Assembly: GCA_025370845.1 (NCBI GenBank)
Contig: JAMXFF010000035.1
Span: forward strand, 1-64,000
DNA from: Laspinema palackyanum D2a
Lineage (GTDB): Bacteria; Cyanobacteriota; Cyanobacteriia; Cyanobacteriales; Laspinemataceae
DNA length: 64,000 nucleotides
Reading direction: 5' to 3'
This document shows positions 57,001-64,000 of this stretch, piece by piece. The notes under the pieces were generated by a model that saw only the letters and a program-made list of their open reading frames with translations, searched no databases and had not been told where the DNA came from. The translations under genes and the position numbers were made by a program. The stretch's first letter is position 1. Each line of letters opens with the position of its first letter.

Positions 57001-59062
57001 GGAATACTACGGCATTGAACTCACGGCAGTGGAAACCCTTAACAGCGAACTGGTCCTCGACTTCCAGTTTGGCGGTGCCACTGAGGTTGCTGACATCGAG
57101 TACATCCGCGCTACCTTGGGTGAAGAGATCCTCACAGCGGTGAATACCGCCGGTGGTACCCTGACCGAAGTCAGCCAACTGACCAAACTGCAAATCGTTG
57201 AGTACCTGTATGCACAGGAAAGCTTAGAAACGGTCAAACTGTCTGCCTTTGATGTGGCCGGATATGTAGAAGCCAATGGTGAGGCGATCGCCTCCGCCTT
57301 GGGTATCGAAGTTGATGCTCTCAGCGAGATTGACAGCAAGCAAATCGAGAAGTTCATGCTCAAAGAAGGCGTGGCCCTCGGTCTGAGCTTAGAAGGATTC
57401 GTGGAAACGACATACATCCAAGAGGCTTATGGCCTTGCGATCGCCGAATCCCTCAACATCACCCTAGAGGAAGTTGGCACTCTCGACAGTGCAGCAGTTC
57501 TCAACTGGGTCAGCAGCGAATTCTCCAGCCTGGATGTGAACTTCCTCGCTTACCAGTTCGAGCAACTGACTGAAGTTCAACAAACCGAACTGTTAACAGG
57601 ATTAGAAATCACAGTCACCGAAGGCGCATCCTTGAGCGTCGAACAAGTCCTTCAGATTGCCTACAGCGAAGAATTCAAGGCCGTCTTAGCGGTTGAAGAA
57701 CTCAAACTGAGTGCGATCGATATTAACGCCTATGTGACCGCCAATAGCGAGGCATTAACAGCCTTCTACGGCGGTGAAAGCAGCCCGATCCAAGTCAAGA
57801 GCGGTTCCTTCAAGCTCGGTAAGAGCGGCTCCTTTGGCTCATCAAAATCCATGAGTGGTTCCGCTAAGTTCAAGAGCGGTTCAATGAAGCTCAAGACGGG
57901 TTCTCTGAAACTCAGTGGAGCGCTCGACGAGGGGGGTGAGTTCGATGTGAACTCCCTGACCGATAAGCAAATCATCAAGTTTGCTCTCACGGAAGGCTTG
58001 AAACAAGGAATCGACCTCACCCAGTATGTGGATGTTGATTACCTCAAGCAAGAGTTCACCGTTGACCTGGCGCGTCACTACAATATTGAAGTGAGTACCG
58101 TGGTTGACCTCAAGCAAGAGCTGGTTCTGGACTACCTCTATGGCGGTCTCTCTAGTGAGATTGACTTCGAGTTCGTTGGTACTCAGTATGCAGCGGAAAT
58201 CGCAGGCCAGTTTGGAGTCACCGCTGACCAAATCACCGATGCTCAAATCCTGGAATTTGCTTACACCCAGGTTGCTTCCGGCGCAGACTTCTCCTTCACC
58301 CCGGTTGATGTGGAAGGATTTGTGGCGGAATATGGGACTCAACTCCTGGAAATCGCTGGTGCTTCCTCTACCTCTGGCGTCTTCAGCAAGTCGGATATCG
58401 TCTCCTTCATGTTCAACCAAGCGTCTGAACTGGGAATTGATATCACCCAATTTGTCGAAATGGATTACTATACCGAGAACTTCTCGGATAAAATCCTGGC
58501 GAACTACAGCCTCGAAAATGTCTTCAACATCAGTGGTCAGCAAGTTTACGACTTCATGACGACTCAAGGGATTGGTGAAGGGTTAAACACCTCTGCTGTG
58601 ATTGACTTAGAGTGGTATAAGACAGAATATGCCACAGTGCTGGAAGAAAACAAAGCACAAATCGACGTCGATGCCAACGGCGAAATCTCTAACGAAGAAC
58701 TCTTTGACTATGTAACGGGTGCCGGGTTAGAAAACGGTCAAGATCCATCGGAGTTGGTTGACTTCGAGTCCTATCTGGCAGAAGGATCGGCCTCAGCGCA
58801 AGCCCTGCTGGCCTGGGCAGGTTCGACCTCCATCGAACAAGTCAGCTACTCACAAACCCTAGAGTATATGTTCACTGCCGGATTAGAAGCCGGGTTCGCG
58901 CCCTCTGCTGGTCTGGATGTGAATGCACTGAAAACTCAAAATGCTGAAGCCCTGACTCAGTTCTACAAAGCCAGCTCCATTACCGAAGTGACGAACGTCC
59001 AAGCGTTCAACTACGTCTACGGTTCCGGTTTCCAACAACCCGAAGAAACCACCGTGGTGTAA
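54056..59062 (+). CDS. Giant cysteine-free repeat protein (probable surface or matrix protein)
   Basis: A 1668-residue acidic protein; ATG 54056 has GGAG about nine bases upstream. Residues 1-175 are Thr/Ala/Glu/Asp-rich and low-complexity, with no signal peptide. Residues about 179-348 are four 42-residue units (DEVHYLATNSDVLEAVQRGE ... RHFAQHGMKELRSF), a type known from bacterial surface and hemolysin-like proteins. A Gly/Ser/Asp linker (about 440-490) and Pro/Thr linker follow. The remaining 1100 residues hold about twenty helical units of about 52 residues with a GLxxSxFxDxxYY core. One unit has an EF-hand loop (1537-1548) and another a KSGS-rich insert (about 1246-1288). I found no cysteine. 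Family not recognised. Confidence 0.85.
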   Translation: MWTQQELIDQVNGTTTNAEAAATTDGTVVVTVTETPKDEAAATEPTVATTDGTPKEPVTEETTAQKTADGTTSPDGTVTTTVVEEGDPAEVTVTDEDMMTTTAVVEDATPADATTESGTLPEGDPIATTAIPAEGTEGEATPEDGTDTAGEEMVETTAMTEEEMAEAEAVQEIEESGIFDEVHYLATNSDVLEAVQRGETTAIRHFAQHGMKELRSFNAFIDIKGYVANNTDVEEAVEKGEFTAFSHFKRHGQFEKRFAHALFKAEEYEAFHPDVQQAVAEGKITSWGHFLQFGWKENRQFSSFFNSAYYLQANEDVAEAVAAGQTTAIKHLFQFGLKEMRKIHPLIDLKVVAEANSENIKSFFNVGELSSVSGFELISYAINVAFKQGFKTSESFSFSSLESLFGSQLTSIFKVGSFSEISIEQLFAFFGSAEGQELLGSAGGDDLSDGSGSNLSGSGGLSGGSEDLDGEDEGDDAQEGSGPKIVFNIIGAGPGIPSTNNSSGETPDDPTGETPEDPTSPAPAPAPTALFNVQYIVKNNLEALRAQFASFDFNNLTAEQAAQIQQYAAEEGLNPSPFVNLSYFQSAVKTQVETKLLEQGMTTEQISSLSLQELLEKSLELGFSPSPLIDLSFFKSSNSVELTKLSAKLGVDISSFTNKELFEFIVQEGIEAGLNPSPFFSVGYIKKLYIESIREFYSRESISELETPEVLDHVFSSGNFVLDLNYYRATYTVELDAYAKELLGDEAATGEDLSDDQVKAYAFGEGKDAGLQTSAFDIEGFSVEFEAQLKTFYSVESVETLSEHQIYSFMVTEAIAQGLNVSEFIDVSYYQSTFEAALVATFELTAITEITAEQVVSFMFGDAAPFVDSDYFKLKYGEQITADGTAVKDLSGKELQFYIFSEGWEAGYTSLSAFNLEAITADATISSQLLAFYGAASIEEVTSSQIVSYMTEGAWKMGIDLSAFVAAEDIELYRDQNAALLAEYYGIELTAVETLNSELVLDFQFGGATEVADIEYIRATLGEEILTAVNTAGGTLTEVSQLTKLQIVEYLYAQESLETVKLSAFDVAGYVEANGEAIASALGIEVDALSEIDSKQIEKFMLKEGVALGLSLEGFVETTYIQEAYGLAIAESLNITLEEVGTLDSAAVLNWVSSEFSSLDVNFLAYQFEQLTEVQQTELLTGLEITVTEGASLSVEQVLQIAYSEEFKAVLAVEELKLSAIDINAYVTANSEALTAFYGGESSPIQVKSGSFKLGKSGSFGSSKSMSGSAKFKSGSMKLKTGSLKLSGALDEGGEFDVNSLTDKQIIKFALTEGLKQGIDLTQYVDVDYLKQEFTVDLARHYNIEVSTVVDLKQELVLDYLYGGLSSEIDFEFVGTQYAAEIAGQFGVTADQITDAQILEFAYTQVASGADFSFTPVDVEGFVAEYGTQLLEIAGASSTSGVFSKSDIVSFMFNQASELGIDITQFVEMDYYTENFSDKILANYSLENVFNISGQQVYDFMTTQGIGEGLNTSAVIDLEWYKTEYATVLEENKAQIDVDANGEISNEELFDYVTGAGLENGQDPSELVDFESYLAEGSASAQALLAWAGSTSIEQVSYSQTLEYMFTAGLEAGFAPSAGLDVNALKTQNAEALTQFYKASSITEVTNVQAFNYVYGSGFQQPEETTVV

Positions 59063-59158
59063 TGTGACTCACAAAGAGGGCGGAGGCGAGATCGCCTCCG
59101 CCCCCCAAAGGAGAACTGGGGCTAATCTAAGCGACTCCAGCCCCGGTTGACAACTATA

Positions 59159-59201
59159 GGCCACCCACTCGCTAAACATGGCTAGGTGGGTGGCTATTTT
59201 T
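59159..59201 (+). terminator. Terminator after the giant repeat gene
   Basis: GCCACCCACT pairs with AGGTGGGTGGC around a 12-base loop and runs into TATTTTTAT. It lies about 100 bases past the stop and 50 bases before the kinase start, so the two genes are probably separate transcripts. Confidence 0.85.
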
Positions 59202-59248
59202 ATGGCGGTACAAGTACAATATCGGATACTAATAAAGAGCAACAACTT

Positions 59249-60562
59249 ATGGCTTGGCAACCCGGAGAACAATTACTCAACGGTAAGTACACCATCGAAT
59301 CCGAACTCGGCCAAGGCGGGTTTGGAATTACCTATCTCGCTCGGGACGATCGCGATCGCCCCTTTGCAATTAAAACCTTGGGGCGAAAAGCTCGCTTTAC
59401 TCAGGAACTCGTTAAATATAAAGAAGAATTTCTCAAGGAAGCAGACTGTTTGTCTCGCTGCATTCATCCCAGTATTGTGCGACTTGAAGAGGTGATTGAT
59501 ACGGACTCCCTCTGCTGTATGGTGCTTGAATACATTGATGGCACGCCCCTCGCCCGCTTGGTCAAACAAAAAGGCCGGTTATCTGAACGGGAAGCCTTGT
59601 TTTATACCTATCAAATCGCGGATGCTCTGCGCCTGGTTCATCAACAAGGCTTCTTACACCGAGATGTTAAGCCGATGAATATTGTCTTACGTCAAGAACG
59701 GTCCGATGCGGTGTTGATTGATTTTGGATTAGCCCGGGAGTTTTCCCAGGATGGGGTAGATATTCATCCCAAACAAGGGTCTCGGGGATTTGCCCCCCTT
59801 GAACAGTACGATATGCGAGCAGTGCGGGGGGCTTATACCGATGTATATGGATTAGCGGCTACTTTATATTCCCTATTAACGGCTAAAGTCCCCCCATCGG
59901 CCAGTTCTCGCGATCGCAGTTGGGTGAAAACCCAAACCGACCCCTTACTTCCCCCCAAAACCCTCAATCAGTCGGTGAGCGATCGCGTTAATGCAGCAAT
60001 CCTCAAGGGGTTGGCATTAGTCCCCGAAAATCGGCCCCAGTCCATTGATGCTTGGTTAGAATTGCTCCAAGAGCCATCGGATTCCTCCCCCCAACCCACG
60101 GAGATGACACCGGCCATCCCGGAAATCGTCAGTTCCATCTCCGCCGTCGGCATGGACTATACCACCCTAGAGACTCTATTAGCGGCGGGTCAATGGCAGG
60201 AAGCCGATCGCGAAACCGATGCACTGATGCTGCGAGTTGCAGGTCGAGAAGCAGAAGGCCGACTCAACATAGAAGATGTTAAACATTTTCCCTGCCGAGA
60301 CCTCCGCACCCTCGATCGCCTCTGGACCGAATACAGCAATGGACATTTCGGTTTGAGCATCCAAAGACAGATGTGGAGCAAAAGCGCAGAAGACTACGAA
60401 CAATTGAGCGATCGCCTCGGATGGCGACGAGATCAGGAATGGGTCTCTTATGCCGACCTGACCTTTGATATCACCGCACCCGTCGGACATCTCCCGAGTT
60501 GGGGACGGCGCGGTCGGTTATGGTCATTTTTAGCCACCCGACTGAAAAAATGTAGCCTATAA
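59249..60562 (+). CDS. Ser/Thr protein kinase with C-terminal GUN4 domain
   Basis: A 437-residue protein from ATG 59249 (MAWQPGEQLLNGKYTIESEL); an in-frame ATG 21 codons upstream lies in the terminator. Residues about 12-270 are a Hanks-type kinase: GQGGFGITYLARD (P-loop), AIKTLG (Lys), LHRDVKPMNIVL (catalytic loop), IDFGLAREFS (DFG) and APLEQY in place of APE. Residues about 305-425 are a GUN4 domain (LETLLAAGQWQEADRETDAL, FPCRDLRTLDRLWTEYS, FGLSIQRQMW), which binds bilins or porphyrins in chlorophyll biosynthesis. No membrane helix. Such fusions recur in cyanobacteria; ligand binding by this one is unknown. Confidence 0.93.
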   Translation: MAWQPGEQLLNGKYTIESELGQGGFGITYLARDDRDRPFAIKTLGRKARFTQELVKYKEEFLKEADCLSRCIHPSIVRLEEVIDTDSLCCMVLEYIDGTPLARLVKQKGRLSEREALFYTYQIADALRLVHQQGFLHRDVKPMNIVLRQERSDAVLIDFGLAREFSQDGVDIHPKQGSRGFAPLEQYDMRAVRGAYTDVYGLAATLYSLLTAKVPPSASSRDRSWVKTQTDPLLPPKTLNQSVSDRVNAAILKGLALVPENRPQSIDAWLELLQEPSDSSPQPTEMTPAIPEIVSSISAVGMDYTTLETLLAAGQWQEADRETDALMLRVAGREAEGRLNIEDVKHFPCRDLRTLDRLWTEYSNGHFGLSIQRQMWSKSAEDYEQLSDRLGWRRDQEWVSYADLTFDITAPVGHLPSWGRRGRLWSFLATRLKKCSL

Positions 60563-60807
60563 GGGAAAATATCACCACAGGGTGCATCCTTCCCATCTCC
60601 CCTAATCCCTAGCAAATTGATCCCCGTAATTTCCACCGGGCGATCGCCGAGTCTCAGATTGGGTATTCAACCCTGAGTCATCTCCATTCCCCCCTACTCC
60701 AAAAGGTCAACCCAGATCATGCCCAGGTTAGGTACAATTTTCTACAAAGCCCTTCTGGGCTATCCCAATCTTGCACGGCAGTAGCTTCCTCTGCTTTCTC
60801 AAAAACC

Positions 60808-62190
60808 ATGAACCCCGAGCCAACCCCTAACTCGTCCAACCCCAACCCTAGAGACAACTCCTCTTCAGTTAACCCTTCACAGAGAGGAAACAACCCGGGT
60901 ACTCCAGAACGACCCCAGGGATCGATGGCGAATGCCACCCCTGAACTCCAGGCGAGCTCCAGTCATAACGGTGTCACCACAGAAGCGCTAAGTCCATCGG
61001 ACGCATTAGCTGAGTTGAATGAATACCAACAGAACCTGGGGAGGCAACAGCTTTCGATGATCAGCTTACCCCCCCTGGAGGACAACCCCAGATCTAGCCC
61101 TGGGGGAGTTCTAGTTTTAATCGCGATCGCCATCATGGTCTTTGGTTTGGCGATCGATAATATCTTACTCGGGTTCGCGGGTGCCGTCGCCACCTTTGCA
61201 ATTTCCCTGCGAATCATCTGGCCCAACTGGAGTCGGATTTGGATCCAGTTAGTCCCTAACCCTTGGCGGGCCGTGGTGATTGCTTTTGTGGGATTGCTGA
61301 CGGGGATCATCGGTCTGCTGATGCTCAGTGGCTCCAATCAGGAACCGGGAAGCCGGAATATCCAGATTAACTGGGAGGCGATCGGGGCGGTTGGGGAAAT
61401 CGTCGGTGCGTTGGGTCAAATCTTGATTGCCATTATCGCCGTCTATGTGGCATGGCGACAGTATGTGATTTCCAAAGAACTGACCATTCAACAAAACCGA
61501 ATTACCCAACAGCAAACCATTGATACCTTCTTTCAAGGAGTATCTGACTTAGCCTTAAATGCAGAAGGATTACTAGAAGACTGGCCTCAAGAACGGGCGA
61601 TCGCCGAAGGAAGGACTGCCGCGATTCTCGCTAGTGTCGATAGTGAAGGGAAAGCCAAAATTATCCGATTTCTCTCCCAGTCTAGGCTCTTGACCCCTTT
61701 AATGCGCGATCGCCATCTCGGTCGTCCCATCCTCGATGGGGACGGAGGCTATGCAGAGGACCGGGTTGATGGGGTTCGCGTCATCGCCCTCGGCGTCATG
61801 TTAGCCGGTTCCGACCTCTCCGGCACCGATCTGCGTTGGACCGAATTAACCGAAGCCAATCTCGTTCGCGCCGATCTCCAGAACTGCGATTTGGTCAAAG
61901 CCAATCTCTCCCGGGCTATTTTGTACGAAGCCAACCTTTCCGGTTCCGACATCAACGGGACCCGCTTCTTCTACGGACCTGTAGAAACCGCTTCCCCCCG
62001 CAGTCGGACCAAACGGCCTAATTATCAAACCGGCGAACATACCGGCACAGTCGTCGAGAATGCCAATTTCTCTAAAGTTGAGCGGATGTCTGATAGTCAA
62101 CGCTACTATATCTGTGCCTGGGGCGGTTCCAAAACCCGACAAACGGTGCCGGGGGGGTGCGAAGGCATTCCGAATCTCTTAGGTCGATAA
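60808..62190 (+). CDS. Pentapeptide-repeat membrane protein
   Basis: A 460-residue protein. Residues 1-85 are Pro/Asn/Ser-rich and disordered. Several hydrophobic helices follow at about 97-135, 148-168 (VVIAFVGLLTGIIGLLML) and 190-214. Residues about 335-395 are pentapeptide repeats, A(D/N)Lxx (TDLRWTELTEANLVRADLQN, then KANLSRAILYEANLSGSDI), which stack into a right-handed beta helix. The C-terminal 60 residues carry two Cys and a Gly-rich end. Likely membrane-bound with the helix in the cytoplasm; role unknown. Confidence 0.87.
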   Translation: MNPEPTPNSSNPNPRDNSSSVNPSQRGNNPGTPERPQGSMANATPELQASSSHNGVTTEALSPSDALAELNEYQQNLGRQQLSMISLPPLEDNPRSSPGGVLVLIAIAIMVFGLAIDNILLGFAGAVATFAISLRIIWPNWSRIWIQLVPNPWRAVVIAFVGLLTGIIGLLMLSGSNQEPGSRNIQINWEAIGAVGEIVGALGQILIAIIAVYVAWRQYVISKELTIQQNRITQQQTIDTFFQGVSDLALNAEGLLEDWPQERAIAEGRTAAILASVDSEGKAKIIRFLSQSRLLTPLMRDRHLGRPILDGDGGYAEDRVDGVRVIALGVMLAGSDLSGTDLRWTELTEANLVRADLQNCDLVKANLSRAILYEANLSGSDINGTRFFYGPVETASPRSRTKRPNYQTGEHTGTVVENANFSKVERMSDSQRYYICAWGGSKTRQTVPGGCEGIPNLLGR

Positions 62191-62212
62191 CGGGGCAGCC
62201 CTCATCCCCCAA

Positions 62213-62239
62213 CCCCTTCTCCCAAGATGGGAGAAGGGG
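62213..62239. terminator. Hairpin between convergent genes
   Basis: CCCCTTCTCCCA, loop AGA, TGGGAGAAGGGG: 12 base pairs between the pentapeptide gene and the YbjN-like gene. Confidence 0.65.
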
Positions 62240-62255
62240 AGCCGGATTCAAAGAT

Positions 62256-62819
62256 TCAAAAATAATCCGAGGGCAAAATTCCCCGTTTTTTCCGAGCTTG
62301 CATCGCTTTTTCTAATAAGTCTAATAGTCCTGGTGCTTCTTCCTGTAAGGTTAACAGCAGCCGTTCTCCAATATCTTCATCCCCCGGGTCTTTCCCGGTT
62401 TCCATGACGGTTTTCAGCCGAGGCATGGCAATATCATCGACAATTTGAATTAATCCACTCAAACACCGATTAAATTGTCTCTCGGTCAACAGTGAATCTT
62501 CTAAGGGAAATTCAATAATGGCTCGGATTTCTCCATCGGTTGGATCATATTCCCATTGGAGCATTTTCGTTTCCCAGGAGATGCATAACATGGTTTGGAG
62601 AATCGACTCTTTGTAAGGATGTTGGCTGATTCCAGATAATACTTTCGGGGCAAATAATTTGAAAAATTCTCCATCTTCATCGAGTTGAATCACGATGGGG
62701 AAACTTTCTAGGTTTTCTGCTTGGACGCCAGTGATAATGCGATGATGTTCTGGATCAACCTCATATTGCCAAGCCCGTTTGTCAAGATAATCGGCGATTT
62801 GTTGGAGACTCGCGCCCAT
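62256..62819 (-). CDS. YbjN-domain protein
   Basis: A 187-residue protein of the YbjN / type III secretion chaperone-like fold: IADYLDKRAWQYEVDPEHHR, FPIVIQLDEDGEFFKLFAPK, ESILQTMLCISWETKMLQWE and AIIEFPLEDSLLTERQFNRC. Related proteins are common in cyanobacteria but lack a defined function; E. coli YbjN affects motility and stress. The last 30 residues are a basic helix. Minus strand, 179 bases downstream of the oxidoreductase. Confidence 0.82.
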   Translation of the reverse strand: MGASLQQIADYLDKRAWQYEVDPEHHRIITGVQAENLESFPIVIQLDEDGEFFKLFAPKVLSGISQHPYKESILQTMLCISWETKMLQWEYDPTDGEIRAIIEFPLEDSLLTERQFNRCLSGLIQIVDDIAMPRLKTVMETGKDPGDEDIGERLLLTLQEEAPGLLDLLEKAMQARKKRGILPSDYF

Positions 62820-62998
62820 ATTAATAACTCCCTTTGATTGCAGATTGGAACGGTGATGTTTCTATAGGATCTATTCTATTGGCATTAAAAAAGACAAACC
62901 CGAGAGTGCTTCTTTTATCGTAGCCGGAACTGTCGGAGCATGAGCAGGCGATCGCTGGCGGGCCCCGGGTGGCGGTTACTACTTCCTCAAAGAGAGGG

Positions 62999-64000
62999 TC
63001 AAACAGAAGGTTCCGACTCCTCCTCCAAGGCGATCGTCCTTCCGGTTTCCGAGGCCAGACGAGCAGCATCTGCAACTTTAAGGGTATAGAGACTGGCCCT
63101 CGTGTCAATATATAAGGGGGTTCCCTGGGTTAAATGCTCCAGGACCATCTGGGTATCTTTGGCAAATAGCCCCCGTCGGCTCCCGATTTCCAGGGGGGTA
63201 ATTTCACGCTCCCGCACCAGTTGACCCTGATCTCCCTCAAATATCAAGGTTCCCTGACTTCCATGCACTTCTAATTTTCGTTCGCTGGCGCAAAAGATTT
63301 CTCCTTTGCCATAGAGGACGGAAGCGATCGCGCCGTTGGTAAACCTTAACTGAGCGCTACATAAACAAGCCCGAAAATACTCCGGTTCCGTTGGGACGTC
63401 CCAAAATCGGCTTTGACAGCTCACTGTGGCGACTTTGCCCAAGACATCCGTCAGGCGATGCAAACGAGAGAGGGCCGCAGTCAAAGGAAAGCCCAATAAT
63501 TCTCGGTGATAGCTCCACTTGCGCCCGACAAACCTTTGGGGGTTGAGGGTACTGTAGCGGGCATAGGCAACATCCCCCAGTTCGGACCAGGACTGTTTTA
63601 GGGCCTGATGAACTCCCCCCAACAGTTCAATATGTTCCACATGAAGTAGGCGTTGCCTTGCTGTTGCTAAGGCGAGCAGGTCCTCGGCTTCTGCGGGGTC
63701 CAGACAGAGGGGATATTCAACGACGACATGGCAATCGGCTAACAGGGCCGCCCGAATGATGGCACCGCGATCGCGATTGATATTGCAAATCATCACCAGA
63801 TCCAGGTCCCCCCTGGCGATTAAGTCTTGCCAGGAGTTCATGGCAGTGGTCCGATGGATTTGGGCAAATTCCTCGGTTTTTTCGGGAGTATGTCCCGCCA
63901 CGGCCACTAAGCGCGATCGCTCATCCTCTTGGAGGGTTTGCCCTCGGAGTTTGGCCACAAAACCCGTACCCACCAGACCCACCCGAATCGGAAGTTGGGT
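62999..64000 (-). CDS. Gfo/Idh/MocA oxidoreductase, 5' end outside the window
   Basis: NAD(P)-dependent sugar or sugar-acid oxidoreductase. The open frame continues to the last base (TQLPIRVGLVGTGF...), so the start lies beyond the window; a GTG at 63982 is only an internal Val codon. VGLVGTGFVAKLRGQ is the Rossmann motif, with DLVMICNINRDRGAIIRAAL and VVEYPLCLDPAEAEDLL (the E(K)P motif is EYPL here, so the usual Lys is replaced) and a typical C-terminal beta domain. Substrate unknown. Confidence 0.85.
   Translation of the reverse strand, partial: TQLPIRVGLVGTGFVAKLRGQTLQEDERSRLVAVAGHTPEKTEEFAQIHRTTAMNSWQDLIARGDLDLVMICNINRDRGAIIRAALLADCHVVVEYPLCLDPAEAEDLLALATARQRLLHVEHIELLGGVHQALKQSWSELGDVAYARYSTLNPQRFVGRKWSYHRELLGFPLTAALSRLHRLTDVLGKVATVSCQSRFWDVPTEPEYFRACLCSAQLRFTNGAIASVLYGKGEIFCASERKLEVHGSQGTLIFEGDQGQLVREREITPLEIGSRRGLFAKDTQMVLEHLTQGTPLYIDTRASLYTLKVADAARLASETGRTIALEEESEPSV

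Overview
The window reads as chromosomal DNA from a cyanobacterium. The octamer GCGATCGC (HIP1) and its GGCGATCGCC extension recur throughout, inside and between genes. The gene content agrees: chlB (dark protochlorophyllide reductase), a CrtD-type carotenoid desaturase, a kinase-GUN4 fusion, a long PEP carboxylase, a GUN4, PRC-barrel and DUF1574 complement, and an HpsJ-like protein. The many dispersed palindromes, the HpsJ/glycosyltransferase genes and the large accessory proteins suggest a filamentous, non-heterocystous (Oscillatoria/Laspinema-like) strain; that placement is inference. I saw no rRNA, no convincing tRNA, no CRISPR array, no intact insertion sequence and no prophage.

Layout. 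0.1-7.4 kb: a minus-strand housekeeping run, DUF502 membrane protein, nusB, ftsY, a GAF-SpoIIE phosphatase, a small membrane protein and argH. 7.9-11.8 kb: polysaccharide-type genes (family 2 glycosyltransferase, HpsJ-like protein, and a fusion of two glycosyltransferase-like enzymes). 11.8-12.1 kb: a palindrome-rich composite repeat. 12.1-16.1 kb: pgl, two FHA-domain proteins and a PRC-barrel protein. 16.2-22.9 kb: Rpn-type nuclease, chlB, then a patchy accessory stretch with small orphan antitoxin-like genes, secreted proteins and a compact HTH-NB-ARC ATPase preceded by helically phased GTCGG repeats.

23.0-30.4 kb is rich in nucleotide metabolism: rph, adk, a CobO-like protein without a P-loop, dCMP deaminase, dUTPase, ThyX, and a 551-residue protein that I read as a thymidylate-synthase-fold domain with altered active-site residues joined to a duplicated all-alpha C-terminal region, followed by an HD phosphohydrolase. 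dCMP deaminase, dUTPase and ThyX together supply dUMP and convert it to dTMP; the TS-like fusion beside them is the strongest candidate for undescribed biology here. 30.6-36.5 kb: TrkA-TrkH potassium uptake, a small membrane protein and ppc, followed by about 1 kb of gene-free, hairpin-rich DNA. 38-49 kb: a four-repeat SGNH/DUF1574 membrane protein, a protein with a CorA-like outline, crtD, an STAS protein lacking the usual phospho-serine, an M16 protease and a leucine-rich protein whose stop codon lies in a dispersed repeat. 48.9-52.4 kb: gcvH-gcvP, glycine decarboxylation.

52.4-54.0 kb is an AT-rich gene-free leader in front of a 1668-residue cysteine-free repeat protein (54.06-59.06 kb), which has two kinds of repeats, one canonical EF-hand loop, a Lys/Ser/Gly insert and no signal peptide. 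It ends at a clear terminator, and then come a GUN4-fused Ser/Thr kinase, a pentapeptide-repeat membrane protein, a YbjN-like protein and a Gfo/Idh/MocA oxidoreductase cut by the window edge. All gene calls rest on reading the sequence; no database search was run.
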